NCBI RefSeq assembly: GCF_000002985.6
Contig: NC_003284.9
Span: forward strand, 6,510,001 to 6,574,000
Direction of reading: 5' to 3'
DNA: 64,000 bases
Origin: Caenorhabditis elegans
Taxonomy: Eukaryota > Nematoda > Chromadorea > Rhabditida > Rhabditidae
Shown here: piece after piece, positions 23,549-37,139 of the stretch
Position numbering within the stretch: the stretch's first letter is position 1
Layout of the letters: every line of letters starts with the position of its first letter
The notes under the pieces: generated by a model
What the model was told of the DNA's origin: nothing
The model's database searches: none
The model's input: the letters and a program-made list of their open reading frames with translations, nothing else
Program-made: the position numbers and the translations under genes

Positions 23549-26500
23549 TTAAGAGCATCCACAGCAGCTTTTAACTCCGTTCCAGTAAGCCAAGGTGTTG
23601 GCGTTGTGGCATCCACGTGGTCCTCCGTTGTGGTTACGGGACATGATCTGAAATTGAATGGATTGCCATTTGCTTGATTGAAATCTAAGGTCTTTTGTCC
23701 TAACTTGAACAAAACAACATACTTCTGAAAATGCTACGTAGTTTTCTGATTGTTAGTCCCACTATTATCAATTGTCAAATACACATGTCCACTCAATGAA
23801 ATGATGTTAAAAAACTGCTCAAGTGTGACCAAAATGATTAAAAGATAAAGAATCGAGAAAAAATTGTAGTGTTTCTGTCGTCAGAATTTTCCAAAAATTG
23901 TCAGGAAGTATATGTACATTTTTTGGTGGAATACTACTTGGATGCTCTAGACATTTCTACGTCAGACCTGTTCAGGTCTGCAATAATTTCTCTATTCCAG
24001 AGGGTCGTTTCACCTACCTAGTGACTATGGCATATTAATGTTTTCCCCTGCTACCCAAAATAGAAATGTTCGACATTTAATTTTCAACCTCTTATAGTTA
24101 GTTGCGTAGTAGCATTCTTGCTCTAAATAAAAAACTCTGACCCCTTTTTCGCGGAAATTTTTGTATCTTTCCTAAAACTTCGCATCACTTTATGAAATAT
24201 TTTGTTTCCTTCTGATCAATTCAAAAATCAAAATCGGGGGGCAACCTCCTCCAAACTACCAGACACTCGAAAACTTTAAATTGTATTTCATCTACACAAT
24301 TTGAAAGTGCCCAGAGCAAAACAACAACTGCGTAGGCGACTCACCTGGCAAGCTCCCATTCCAAGTCCATTGCACTGAGACTTGTAGCGGTTGTAGTAGT
24401 TCTGAAATTATTTCAAAATGCTTGTATAACATGTAGATTTTAAAATTTTAGATTTCCTCTTTTGTATATGTGATTTTTGACGTATTCAATAAATTTTGTG
24501 AAGAGTGCAAACATTCATTCCGTATTAGAGTTCTTTAACCTCTTTTCAAGCCGTCATAATCTTTCTTTGCTACTTTTTATGGCGTGGTAAGCACGTTGTT
24601 AGCGGGGTGTTGATAACAATAAGTACTTATTGTCTTTGATGTCGTTAACGTCGCCACCGCTATAGCCATACATAGAAGCTAACAATGACGTTTTTTGCTG
24701 GGCTCGTTTGCTATGTGTGCATTTTTGTTTACAGGTTAATTCTGTGATTTTTGACATTATCTCGCAACTTATTTTGAGCTAGTTCCTTTTTTTCTAGTTC
24801 CGCCGTTGAAATTGCAGAAAAGTTACTCATCGCAGTATTGTCTACATGACGTTTAAATTAATTTGCCTCAATTAGCGGCAGATAGTAGAAATTTGAGTTC
24901 TCAGGTGGGCGATCCACGTAATTCGTACACTAAATTTAGTCGCGAAGTTTTTAATTTTGAGAATGATATGACGAGATTCCCAAAGGATAGAATTGCTTCC
25001 ATGACTGAAATAAGCCGCAGTCTATCCGGAATTTTGCGATTTAAGGATGAAAAGTTGCACCCACTCAACACCCGTTTTCCCAAAATAAGAATTTTGATGA
25101 TTTTTTTTGCATGTATCCTGTTGCTAAATCTGCACGTACCTCGACGCAAGTGGTAGCGCAGTTAAGATCATCAGCACATCTCTTCCAGGCAGCTTCAGTA
25201 GTCTCTCCAGCCTTCTTTGTTGGTTGTCCGCAGTCTTCATAGTATCCAATCTTGATCTAAAAGAAACATATTATATTTTTATTCTTTACTTTTTATAGTT
25301 GGGTCTTGGTACATTTAAAATTAAAAAAAACTGGAATACATAGAGTAGAGTTCAATTTTTGTATATCCTTGTTGTTGTTCCATACAATTTCCTTGTCTAC
25401 ATGGTTTTGAAAGTTTTCATTTCTAGTATGCCTTTTATCTTCTTAGCTTCAATGCAAAAGTTCCCCTATACAAAAATCAATCCCGTTTTAACATTTTCAA
25501 AGCATTTCCTGTCCATTTCCTCGGGAAAGTACGCATTTGCTCTTTTGTGGTTTTTTTGTTTTAGCAATTTAAAACATCGTTTCTTGTTATACATTTTTAT
25601 CGAAAAAACTCAAAATTAAAATTCAACGCGATTTATTTTACCATACTGATTAGGAACTTCCGATTCGCTTGAGAAGAGATATGTGAAAAATATGGGGGCT
25701 GTGGTCCGATGAACCGTTTCAATTATGCTAGATTTTCATTAAAGAAATATCTGTTCAATGAGGCATAACAAACATTTCGTGCCGATTTCAAAAACCATCA
25801 ATTAATGAAGACATGAAAGATGAGCTTTTGAATTTCACGTATTTTTCTGAAGTGTTATTGTTTCCTTATTTAAATGGCAAAACAATAAACAGGCAACCGA
25901 ACATCTTGTATGGTTTCATGACAAAATTGAAAACGTGTTCTGATATTCTGCTATTTCCATTTCTAGATTCACATATTCCCTAGTTGATCTTGATTTACCT
26001 GATAGTATCCGCAGGAGAGGGATCCAACGTCCATGTGGCAACCGATTGGTTTGCATCCTGACTCTCTCATGCAGATGCAGTGGAGGCAGTCGGCGGAAAC
26101 GTACGCAATAGCTGAAATACCGTAATCACGAAATAGTTCTATTCGCTGTCTCTGCCTTTTTTTAAAGTTTCAATTTATTTTTATTTTTCTCCTATTTCTT
26201 CGATCTATAATTGTTGTTACTTTTCCCTATTGTTTTTTACAAATGTGAAACACATATTTAGCTTTCAAAACGTGCTATTAGCTGTAAACCTATAATCAGA
26301 TGTCCCGTGAGCCGAGAAATGATTTGAGCTAATATTAAGCGAACTTTCATCCGATAAAATTTTATAAACAAGCAAACAACAACAAGAGTTAACACTAAAT
26401 ATGGGAGTAGTTGAGTCTAGATTAATCTTTGGTTAGCCGATATTAAACTTTAAATGACGTTTCATTCTTTGTTTTTAAAAGAAGATATTACCAGCCTTAT

Positions 26501-26777
26501 GGAAATTAAAAATTTCTCTAGTTTTGTTTTAATTGATTGAACGCATCAGTGTTCAGACTTATCGAAACATTTTCAACTGATAACTAAAAAAAAAAGAAAA
26601 TGTAAACATTGAAATTAAATTAGCACCTTAAAAATCCAATTTCATGTTGGTTTTGATCTAATTCTTTTGAGCTGGTGATTTACTAGATCTTATACAATTT
26701 TGCTGTTCACTGAAACCAGTTTTAATTTTGTTATCACACTCACCGACAGAAAGGAGCAGAAGCGATTTGACAAACAT
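23549..26777 (-). CDS. ilys-5: Invertebrate-type (destabilase-like) lysozyme
   Basis: Five exons on the minus strand: 26744-26777, 25999-26111, 25140-25256, 24345-24401 and 23549-23647, giving 139 residues. Residues 1-18 are a signal peptide with likely cleavage before Asp19-Cys20. The mature protein has the i-type pattern CLHCICMRESGCKPIGC, then CHMDVGSLSCGYYQIK, GYYEDCG, and near the end RNHNGGPRGC with a YWNGVKSCC tail. By alignment with the bivalve i-type enzyme, the catalytic pair is Glu28 and Asp39, both present, so muramidase activity is plausible. The enzyme class cleaves peptidoglycan of ingested or invading bacteria, usually in gut or pharynx. The symbol comes from remembered gene order next to ceh-60. 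A separate promoter is likely because more than 3 kb separates it from ceh-60. Confidence 0.88.
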
Positions 26778-28704
26778 ATCGGCTGATGGACAAGCTGTCT
26801 GAGTTTGCTAACTTTTGGACTCTCTTTTATATCAACTTACACGTGCCTTTGATCACAATTCCTTATCTCAAAACCCGGTAATTCCTACGTAAGCACCTGT
26901 ACCGAAGACTGTCAGAGGCGGAGTTACAGCTCTGTGATCGCAGAGCGAAAGAGCAATTGATGCCACTTTCAATGCCAATCAAAGTGTGGCATGGATAGTT
27001 CTAGAAAAACGTATATCCTTCCCCAGAAAACCAACACAATGCAACAAATCAGAAATCTTGTGATTATTGAAATGGACTGCAATTTTCCGTGAAAGGATAC
27101 ACCTCTGTTGCTAATCTTATAATCCAATCTTCGGGTCAAAAAGAACGCGGCTTCCTAATATACTTTTGATTGGTGGGGGTGGACGAGGAAATACTCTGAA
27201 ATAGGATCAAGATTATATTTATTTGTGTCTTTGACCATTTTTTTTGTTATTCAAATTTCAATGAGGTAATATTTAGATTTTCGTATTTATGTGATGATGT
27301 TTTTTTCTTATAAAGTTCCATTAAAAATAATATTGAGCTAATTTTTGAACCGACGTTTTTCAGTTCCCCAGATACATCTCGAACCAGCATTCTTTTCACA
27401 AAACAAGCGTGTTTTTCTCTTTTAACACAAAGATTATTTGTAAAAACCCTAACTACGATCAGGTAGTAGGTAAATTTTTCTAATGAGTAAGCTTTAGTTT
27501 CCGGCTCAACAACTTTGTGCAAGGGTTAAGTCATGTGAAACTGAAAAAAAACTCATTCAAGCTTGATTATTTTCACTAAAATGTTAAAAGGACAATTCAA
27601 GTACAAGTAGAATAATCTAAACAAAAACCAAAACAGTAAACAATCAAACATCGAACAATTCAATTTTTATTCATTTTATAATAATGTTTTTGAATACGGA
27701 CGGTTTTTGTAAATTCAATTGACCGTGAATTCCGTAACGACGGGAGCTTTAGGAAATTTCATTCAATACAAGTATATCACTCACTAATGAGTGAATAGAC
27801 AGTAAATCCAAGCAGTTACGACGTTCACGCGGATTTACCTTAGTTTACACACTGAATCCTCGTTCCGCATTGCTCTCTTCAGTAGTGCAGTCTGTTTTGT
27901 CATAATTCATTCATTATGTGTGACGACGTCATTTGAGAGCCTGAATTGGAATAATCGTGACTAAAAACGCAACAAAACCACTTGGTTGTCGCATCAATTA
28001 TCCAGTCTAGAACTTTGCCACAAGTTTTTACTTTTCGATCTTCATTGTTACATTTTAGACGCTTTTATGGAGAATTGTTTTCTTTTGTCATGCTCTTCCA
28101 GCAAACCAAACTAGGTGCGTATTTCCTTGTCTACAGTTTGTGCTATCAAATAATGAAACACAAACCGTTTTTGTTATAATATGATCTGTAAATAGTGCGA
28201 TCGGCATGGTTTCGCCTCGTTAAGACTTTTCGGAAACGAATGAACATTATCAGTTGATATCAAAAATTGCTCCGATTCCATCGCAATTTGGTTTTGCTTC
28301 ATAGACATGGGTGTGCTGGGAGATTGGAAGAAGCGGCAGAGAAAATTGAAATTCAAGACCAATTTCCTTCGTGCAAACCATTCTGATAAGTATGTACCAA
28401 GTAGTTTCTAAAAACTCTTCTTTAGTTCCGTAAAAATCATAAAATGTGTGGTAACATGTGACTTTATACATAGACTGTTACATTGGTTATAGTAGGAATG
28501 TTCTGAATTGGTCGGACGCTTCACACACTTAAATGAAAATTATCTTGTTTGATTATTCAACACAATAACAAAAAGATAACAAGGGAATGATAATATTTTT
28601 ATCTAATAAAAACAAACTTACTCCCAGAAGCGCATGTTTTTATATAAAGACAGGAAGGAATCGAAAGCTGAAGACTCAGTTGAGAACAAACTCTATTTAG
28701 TATT

Positions 28705-29156
28705 CTAAGTGAAGCTTGGACTAGTAGAAAATGTTTCACATACCGGACCAGGAAATTGTACTTGAACAGCAGATGTTCGAAATTGTGTTCTTAGAACTCG
28801 CATTTTAAGTTCGGAAATTGTGAACAGAGATTCCACGTTCTCTGTTAATTATTATTTTCATCGAAAAAAGGCCTTTCTTATAATCAACGAAAGTCTCGAA
28901 TCTTTGGTGTCATTCGAAAACAAACTATTACCGCCGGCGAGCTTTTGAGCTGCTCTAACTTCCACTGAGCTAGTTCCTCCTTCTTAGCCACGTGTTTGAA
29001 TTTGAACGTTTCCATCTTTTCAACGTCCCACTTTTCAATTTGTTGTAGTTGTTTTTGAGATCCGTTACAAACAAAGAATTCAAGAACTAAGAATTTTGAC
29101 CCATGTTGTGATGTGATATGGCCAAATAAAGCGTAATGATGAGTGTGAAAAAACAC
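28705..29156 (-). pseudogene. Possible gene fragment (two coding-like pieces)
   Basis: On the minus strand the segment around 28930-29060 encodes IEKWDVEKMETFKFKHVAKK followed by EELAQWKLEQLKSSPA. It has well-formed charged-helix codons and a GCG/GTAATA donor-like junction near 28930. Further downstream, 28705-28803 encodes a 32-residue ORF starting MRVLRTQFRTSAVQVQF. I could not connect them into a clean gene or name a family. It may be a degenerate duplicate or part of an unannotated small gene. Confidence 0.25.
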
Positions 29157-31351
29157 ATGTCGTTTGCTTTTTACGCTTCAATTTAACTTATTGTGCTGAT
29201 AAAACCCATTGAAACAAAGCACTGGGTAAGAATATAGTTACGACGTAAATCGGATTCGTCCGCGCTGAATGAATTGTCAGAATCAATCACCGTTAATGTC
29301 AATACAACGTCATACTTATGTTATAGTGCTTGATTGCTAAATCTACTTTGACAATGAATAAGTACGTAATGTGATGAATAAGTAACTGAAACGTAACTGA
29401 AAACATTTTATAGTCAACCTTGCAGAACGTATATACGAATATCTATTTTGAACCCGCGACTATTTTAGCTATTCTTGCATCCGTCTGATTGTTTTTTTGC
29501 GATAGTGATAACCAAATTGTCAGTACATGAAGTTCTAAGAACTGAGTCATCAATTGACAACAAGCAAACATCCGATTTGCTTCAGGATGTACTTCAACTA
29601 TATCCTTCTGCCTTCCAACCAACGCACTCTTTTCAAGTTCTCCTCTCTTCGTTTTTAATTTGTAATTGGATTGGAAAGAGATTATTATCCGATTAGACTT
29701 TCAGTCTTGTTAGTTGCAACCTTTTGAAAAATCCAAACTGGTCTCTAATCTATCTTGCGCTGATTTGACTTCCTCTCCAAAGAGAGTTAGTAATAGTTAG
29801 GCGTTGAATGAAATAAAATGAAAAGGGAGTAGAACCGCGGGAAGACAAACATGATTTTAAATCTCTAAAGTAATACTTTAACCCTATCATATTATCTTTT
29901 TCTTAAATTCAATTCTCGAATTTCCATTATCCCGTGTCGCTTTTTTCATAGTAACAAACGAGTTGTGTACGCCTGGTAGCCGAAAAACACTGGATATAAC
30001 CTGATAACACTTCTTCCGTACCCAACTTTATATCTCGTCACTTTAATTAGGCATATTTTCCAAATCCCAATTCCCGGAAGGCGCAATTTTTTGGTACCCG
30101 TTGCCTTAGGTCTCTCACCCACACACGCTGCAAATGGAGATGTTCCGGTTCGAATTAAAAATCAAATAATTTGAACAGCACGGGACTGCTTTTTACGTCA
30201 CAATATAGTTTATCATATAAAAAACATGCGGTTTTATTATTCAAATTTCCCCTTGCTTTTGTAAAGTTTCCATTTTCAATTTGCCCCATTCATAATCTAA
30301 TTCTGACATTTACGTAACAATGACTACATTTTAATACCGAATTCCTAGAGTTCACACCTACTCGGTGACCTACGTAGTACATCGAATTCGGAACCATTCT
30401 GGGATTTCTAATCCCTTATGAAAACAAAGGCAACAACTGCCTTCCTTTCAACGGTGACTATGATGTTTAAAAATAAATTAAAAGAAGAAACCCTGAAATG
30501 GTGTAACACTTTAACACTTTCCAAGTACTTCGGTGTCATCACAAAAGATGATTACGTTGCACTGCAATCTGGGTAAAAAAAGTAAATGAATATATTCATT
30601 TTCCAAGGAGCAAAGTACGTCACAAATCAGTGACCCACTCAATTCATCTTTTTTTGCGATTAAGCTCGTAGTTTTTTGGAAGGAAAAGAGGAGAGCGATT
30701 TACGGATTGAAGGTTGAAATGTGCTGCATCTTTAGAGACTGAGCAGGAAAAATTAATGAGATACATCTTTGACATAACTTCCACCCTCTACCACCTACAA
30801 GATGGGTAAAAATATATGCATGAGTCTCTGATGCAATCCATGATCTAGTTGAATATTCAACATCTCCAAAAAAGAACAAGATCAAACAATTTCAGAGTCA
30901 TTTTTTTATCTACACAAACAAACATTGATAGACTAAACAATCAAACAGTGTCCAATAATGCTAAAGTCTTATAATTTTCACTGTAAGATCATTCCGATCA
31001 ATTATAGTAAAAGGGACCAAAATACCTTACGACTCTTAAGCTCTCATTAGAAGCATCATAAAATTGGATTACTCATAGACTTCAGACCAGAACGGGTTTT
31101 ACTACTTCTTCAAAGATCTGCAAGAAAATTGGAACTAAGTAAGTAACAAACTCTTGAAAACGTCACCACTTCCAAAACATGTTTCCACTAACTTATATGT
31201 AGTGTTAGTACAACTGTTAAAATTTTTCAGTTACGATCAACTCACTTCAGTAAACTCTTTACACTAAACACTTGGCATTTATTCCAGACGATTTCTTTGC
31301 GTCTCCCCTCTTTTTTAGCCTGTTTTGGTTTTCTGTTTCTGTTTCCGTTAG

Positions 31352-31364
31352 CCCCCCCCCCCCC
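31352..31364. repeat. Run of thirteen C
   Basis: A mono-C tract in the gap before the LDLa gene; a potential G-quadruplex on the minus strand. Confidence 0.9.
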
Positions 31365-31388
31365 TCCTAGCATATCTTCAGACTTCAT

Positions 31389-31727
31389 TCATTGAAAAAT
31401 GGGCGGGATATGAGTTTTAGATTTATAAACATGCCATCTCTCCCGTGGTGGTTTAAGTTTTTTGTTGGTTTGACTGCATCTCATTAGAGACCTGTAGCTT
31501 GTTGTTGTTTGGATCTCGGGATATAGAAGACTTACGCTGCTTTTAATTCCAGATTTCCTTCCCCAAATCCTTATTTTCTTGACCTTACTCTTGATTTTTG
31601 GCTTTTCTAGTCCTACCGTAGGGCAAGTAGTAAACATATAAAGCCCTTTCTTGTCAAAATCTGTTCTCAATCCCTTTTCCTTCATTCCAATCATCCCCAC
31701 CCATGTACAAGCTTCTTCCTCGATCAA
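31389..31727 (-). other. Isolated 112-codon ORF, doubtful
   Basis: A single open frame rich in Lys, Ser and Thr with no splice or trans-splice signals, no signal peptide and no recognisable domain. It is the longest ORF in this gap and may be chance. Confidence 0.15.
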
Positions 31728-32991
31728 ATTTCAAATTTCAATTTTTACTATTCTTACTATTATTGAAACCTCACAAAAACAGGATTAAAAGTTATAAAGC
31801 AGGCAGAAACAAATATAGAAAAAGAAACATACACACATGCAGAGCCTCGAAGATAAACTCTCAAGTCCTTTTGTACTATGCGAATCACAACAAACAAAAA
31901 TCACACGAGGCTACGACGTGCTGTGTTTGTGTTGCAGGAGATTAAAATATGTCATTGTACTAATTCGTAAATTGATAAATCTTCACTTCTCGGCGAGCTC
32001 GCGTGATCGAATCTCGAATCCTGTGTTTTTTGATGTTTCGGAATCCCGGTATTTGCGTTCATTTTACATACTTCCACGATGCCTTTTTTTTCCACTTCTT
32101 GATAAAAAAAATTATATGGTACACTCTTCTTTTTTTAATGTTATTGACTACGTACAACTAGAAAACGTAAAAGTGCTTGTAACGATCATATTAATAAAGC
32201 GAACAATTACATTTCTCTCTAAATCCGATGGATTGGGCTGATCAGTACACCAATTAGGCATATCTCTCCCACTTGCTACAATCTCCCTCGTTTCATTTTA
32301 TTGTTTGTCGTATTTTTTTGTCGTACAACTCTTATAACTATAAAGTGAGGTGATTGCAATCTGCAGCAGGGCGGATCAATCTCCATTCGTAGTAATTGAA
32401 ATGGAATCTCAGAATCTTAGATCCTGTCTCAAACTACAGCTCCTTAATCCTTGTGACACCAAAAAAGTTGTAATTCTCTTCCAAACCTCCCTCCGCCCTC
32501 CCCTTCATCTCCTCCTACTTCGAAGCCCTTTGATTTTCAAATTCGTTACGTTCAACTACGCGTTCTTGTAGCTTTGCAGAAAATTTTCGTATTAGTTCAG
32601 TCTTCTTTTCTCCAGAGCTTCATCTACCACCCACTTTTTTTCTAATTCTCAACTCAGTATAATCCGCACGAGAGTAGTAATAGTATTAGTAGCGCAACCC
32701 GAAACCCGCGATTACATTAGATTACATGTATTTTATAGAGCATTTTGTTCTGCTAACCACCCATTCAATTCCTAAAACTCTTTTCTGTTCCTCCAGTCTA
32801 ATTGTTTAAACGTTCGTCACTTCTTTGAAACATAGCGATTTTGATTGGAACAAAGTTTGTTGTTTCCAGCTAGTTATTTTTATATCTAAAAACTATTCTG
32901 TTGATCATTGAATCTTATTGTCTCGCCGCACTTTCATTAAAGGCTTACTGTATTTATTTATAAATATTTTATAATTTTTTTCTCGTATTTC

Positions 32992-32993
32992 AG
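32992..32993 (+). promoter_or_regulatory. Probable spliced-leader acceptor of the LDLa gene
   Basis: CTCGTATTTCAG ends at 32993, a single base before the ATG at 32995, with T-rich outron-like DNA upstream. Confidence 0.6.
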
Positions 32994-32994
32994 A

Positions 32995-33983
32995 ATGCGC
33001 CGCTGGTTCTCAGTGATACTACTTCCCTTTCTTGTTAAGATTATTTTGGCTCAGGAACTGGAGGTAAGTACAAAAAGCCTTTATTTATATGTTGTGCTTC
33101 TTGGTATTCTAGACTTGATTACATTTTTTTCTCTTCCCATTTCATTATTCTAACATCACACATTCTCATTTTCAGGAAAAGAACTCATTAACACGACCCA
33201 TCCATCCGAGGCGACACAAAAGAGCCGAACAAGTCCGTCCGCCACTGTTATCTACAAGCCCTTTTATGTTATGGAAAAGTAAGGATTAATTTATTTTCAA
33301 GAAAGTACCGAGAACTGGAAAAAAGGATCTAAACACAAGTTTTGTTCCAGATGATCCAAAATGCATGATTCCTGGACGTGATATGATGGCATGTCCCAAG
33401 AAAGACCCGAACGACCCTCTGGAAAAGTTGGTCTGCATTGAACCGTCGGCGCTCTGTGACGATCACAGAGATTGCCATGGCGCAGAAGACGAAGATCCTC
33501 ACTTTTGCATGTTCAAAAAACTGGTAAGTTTGTAACTGCGCCCAACTCCGACTACAAAATAATTATCCTGTTTACTCATATTGTTGTTTTTAGGAAGATG
33601 CAGCGATGAGACGAGTTCAAGCGGAGATTCTTGTGCTAGTTCAAAACAACCGCAAGTTGCAACCCGGAGTTGTTGTTCATATTCCCGATAAGCCTGACAC
33701 AGGAATAGTAGAACCGTTGCGTCCTGGAGTGTTCAAAGTGGAAGGATTGGGACCACTTGCAAAATCGAAAATGTATATGAATGAGAAGGACGATGACGAT
33801 GTGAATAAGAGTGTAGAAGAAAGCGATGAGGAGGAAGAAAATCAGGAATCAGAAGAGCAAGAAGACAATGATAAAGCTGAAAAAGAAGAGGAACGGCGAA
33901 GGCAGGAGGAGGCAGCTAGGCAACATTCAAAGAGAAGGCGAACGTTAAGGCACTTGTTACAGTTGAAAGCATCGTACTTATAA
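32995..33983 (+). CDS. Secreted protein with one LDL-receptor class A domain and acidic tail
   Basis: Four exons, 32995-33063, 33176-33278, 33351-33523 and 33594-33983, give 244 residues. Residues 1-20 are a signal peptide. RHKR at 36-39 looks like a furin cleavage site. Cysteines at 62, 72, 86, 93, 99 and 110, with CIEPSALCDDHRDC and the acidic EDED calcium-type motif, fit an LDLa module. A helical segment follows, and the C-terminal third is strongly acidic, then basic (EESDEEEENQESEEQ... RRRQEEAARQ), probably coiled coil. Small secreted LDLa proteins in worms and flies (HEN-1, Jeb) are neural signals for ALK receptors, and some insect prohormones carry LDLa; similarity here is only of this general kind. 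The large upstream gap suggests tissue-specific control. I cannot name the gene. Confidence 0.85.
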
Positions 33984-35613
33984 CTGATTTCGAATTAATA
34001 GGTTTTAACGGGGTGTTCTAGCTACCTTTTTATCATTTCAACTGTGATTTTTACTTAGGCATTTTTCAAATTCATGTTTCTCAAGTTATACTTACTGCCT
34101 TCATTTTTCTTCTACCTTCAAACATTGAACTTAATATCGGAGACATGTGTCTTACGTGGATTTCAAGATTTCACCCGCTGCTTGCTTTCTGGCCCCCTTC
34201 ACTTCTTTCTCATAATCAATGGCAAAGTTTTTGATTTTTTGCCAAACAACAATTACGAGTAATATTTTCCTAATTTATTTTAATGTTTCATATCAGTCTT
34301 TATTTTTTCATATTTTTGTAGTATGTATAGAACTCAGATTTGCATAGAATTTTGAGCTTTTCGTATGTATTAATATAATTAGATAGATTTCCACTTTTTT
34401 TCCCATACTCATGATTTCTCAGACCCCGGGTTCCATTCAGATTTCTTTACAACGATCTAACTTATCACTAGATTCTCGTGTCACAATTGTACTTTAAAAA
34501 TCTCAATCATTCCATCCCACACGTACAATCTCATTTTACCATGATTTCAAAGATCTCTCTGTAAGAAATGTTCTCCCTCTCACGATATGTGGCCAGTGTG
34601 CAGTTCTGCCAATTTTACGTGTATATGTTGTTTTTTTCATGTGTATTTCTGAAAAATGTATTCTCAACAAAGAATTCATACAAATCTAAATTGGAATTTT
34701 GTGTTTTTGATTTCAGTTGCTCTGCCAACATTCAACAAGTATAATACAAAATCAAAGTAAAAAGCACTTTTTTGCGTAGGTTATCCATCAATGTAGTCTG
34801 GACAATGACGACGCGTCATATAATGTCTGGATGTTTGCGGAGGGTTATTTTAGAAAATGCTCCTGAATATAGGCTTATTTTTAACAAAACATGGGTAATT
34901 GTTTCAAAGATCTCGCCAGCATTGAGGAAAACTTCAATTAAAGAATTAAATCAAATATATATAATCATCATATTCTTCGTTCGCGGAACAAAAGTGAACA
35001 ACATTTTTATTAGTAATACATTAATATTTTGAGGAATCACAATTTCTAGGAACAAAAAATCAAGATTCCAAATCGGGATTAAGTTTTTTCTGTGTAATTC
35101 GAGGCGATTTTTAAATAGAACATGACTTATTAAAACTTTTTTTTTCATTTTCTGATCTGCCTTCTCTTTGAGACACCTTCTAGCAGAGATTAGAAAACAA
35201 AGTTGAACGAATATTGAAGATCTGTTAGCAAATAAAATGTTAAGCCACTGCTGAAAAATAGAGAAGCATAGACACAAGGAAAAGCTTTAACGAATTTGAA
35301 GAAAATAAATGTTTCAGACATTTGACCGTTAATGAGCACATGGGTATCTAGTCTCGCAGTTTTTTCTCCCAAAACGTTCGGTCACAATGCAGAAAAATGA
35401 CTAATGCCTATAATTCATATTCATTGGTTGAACCTTTGTTTTTGAATTGACTGGACATCCGGAACATTAGTCCAACTGGTGTTTGTTATTGAATCCACTC
35501 TACCGTTCGAAGATCTGTTTTGATGAGGGTCAGCAGCTTATAATATTTGAAAGAAAACATCTAAATCTAGACAAATTAGCCCTTGTTTGAGATCTTTGAA
35601 ATTCGGGTTTAAA

Positions 35614-35645
35614 CGTGGAATCGTGGAATCGTGGAACCGTGGAAC
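35614..35645. repeat. Four tandem copies of an 8-mer
   Basis: CGTGGAAT, CGTGGAAT, CGTGGAAC, CGTGGAAC in direct succession. Confidence 0.9.
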
Positions 35646-36154
35646 CAATAAGCGTAAATCAATTTTAAATGTCAGGTTTCAATTTATGACGATTATTGAA
35701 AAGCAAAACAGGGGCTGCCTCCTCCTTCATAATGCCTGTGTTTGGAAGCAAAATTCAAATGCAATACGAATTTCGTGATTTGTTTTGTGTTTTCATTTTG
35801 CTGTTATCATTTGAAGGGATTCTGTACAATCTGATTAATTAGTACTGGATCAGAACTAGAGACGATCAGAAACGGATCAGTCGCCCAATCCTATCAAATT
35901 ATAAAAAAGCATAGGTGTGGTCAATGGTTTCGACTGCCTAGCTTTGCAATTTGTTTACACTAAACGAACGCTAAAGTGCATTCCGGATTTTGGAGAATCA
36001 CGTAAGCACTCCGGTAACTAGTTTTCTTGCATCGTCATTACGGGATTTTGGACTGATTTACAAAATTGTAGGCATTGCCTACGTAATTTTCTGGCACAAA
36101 CCTCGCTTTTTTAAAAACGATGAAAACAATAGCTTGCACGTGCCAAACTCTCGT

Positions 36155-36184
36155 GGATTTTAAGATGGATTTTAAGATGGATTT
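36155..36184. repeat. 2.5 tandem copies of a 12-mer
   Basis: GGATTTTAAGAT occurs twice and then begins a third time. Confidence 0.9.
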
Positions 36185-36866
36185 CTAGAAGTTTGTATTT
36201 CGACTTTTGATACATCAGATATATTTAGACTTCAGGTTTTGAATAACTAGGGGCTTGGAAAATGAGAGGTTAGTCGCGAAGTCTAAAGCTGAAATATCAG
36301 ACAAACTTAAATTTGAAGCAGTCTAATTATGGTGCGGGTGGGCAGAACGTTTGAAGAAACGAAAAAAAAATTTACGCCAGAATGCAAAATTGAGGTGAGG
36401 AGGCCGGCGTCAGGTTTCAGGCAGACATCAGGCACATCTGGCAATTGTGAACACCACGTTTGCGACAAATTGAAATGTTGTTCTGGTTGATGAAAATGTT
36501 CTAGTTGTCGTTGTTTGTAGAAAAGAGTAAGAAACTTTAACAGTTTCCAACACAAATTTTTAATAAATATTCCAAATTTTCACATAGTTTTGAACGGTTT
36601 TATTATGAATTTTGTCATAGATGACTGACCATAGACCACATATAAAGTTTGTCGTTTTAATGCTAAACCTATAAGTAGGTTTTCAAAAAACAGACGCAAA
36701 TCTGATTTGTGTCATAAGATACACTCCTAAATGATGCACAGTACGTTGATTTAAATTTATCACTTGCTATTTGAATAATCTTGATTTCTGAAGCAACAGT
36801 GTGATGTTTGTGTTGTTTTGACGAATGTTTTGTTGTATTTATTTACTTTATCGCTTTGACATTTAA

Positions 36867-37139
36867 ATGTCATTTCTAAAACTTCTGAATCGGTTAACGA
36901 TTATCCAGATCACAACAGCAAATCTCAAGCTCAAGAAGCTCAAGATCGAAGAACAAAGCCAACCACCGCCACATGTTTCATGGAGTTTCCTTCCGGTTTT
37001 TCTAAAAGTGCAAATTTTATTTTCGGATGCAACAAATAAACGCGTCGATGGACCGACAACGTGTTGCATGCCTAATCCGTTACAGCACTACGTTGCACAA
37101 CAACGTGTCCACCAGATAACTGATAGAACGATTACGTAG
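36867..37139 (+). CDS. Possible small single-exon ORF of 90 residues
   Basis: An open frame with C. elegans-like codon choice (CTC AAG CTC AAG AAG CTC AAG ATC GAA GAA) encodes a basic start, LKLKKLKIEEQSQPPPHVSW, then a Cys-Cys and Gln/His-rich end. There is no clear splice or leader site and no known domain. It may be a real small gene, an exon, or conserved non-coding DNA. Confidence 0.25.
   Translation: MSFLKLLNRLTIIQITTANLKLKKLKIEEQSQPPPHVSWSFLPVFLKVQILFSDATNKRVDGPTTCCMPNPLQHYVAQQRVHQITDRTIT

Larger units (their letters stand above)
26778..32994. other. Long gene-poor interval between ilys-5 and the LDLa gene
   Basis: No multi-exon gene could be built. Weak coding-like pieces on the minus strand are listed separately (28705-29156 and 31389-31727). 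A 13-C run lies at 31352-31364. The interval probably contains control sequences for ilys-5 and for the secreted LDLa gene that begins at 32995. Confidence 0.45.

Noticed and set aside
32100-32571. Open frames on the plus strand before the LDLa gene
   Set aside because: AT-rich, overlapping and without splice signals; they read as outron or promoter DNA.
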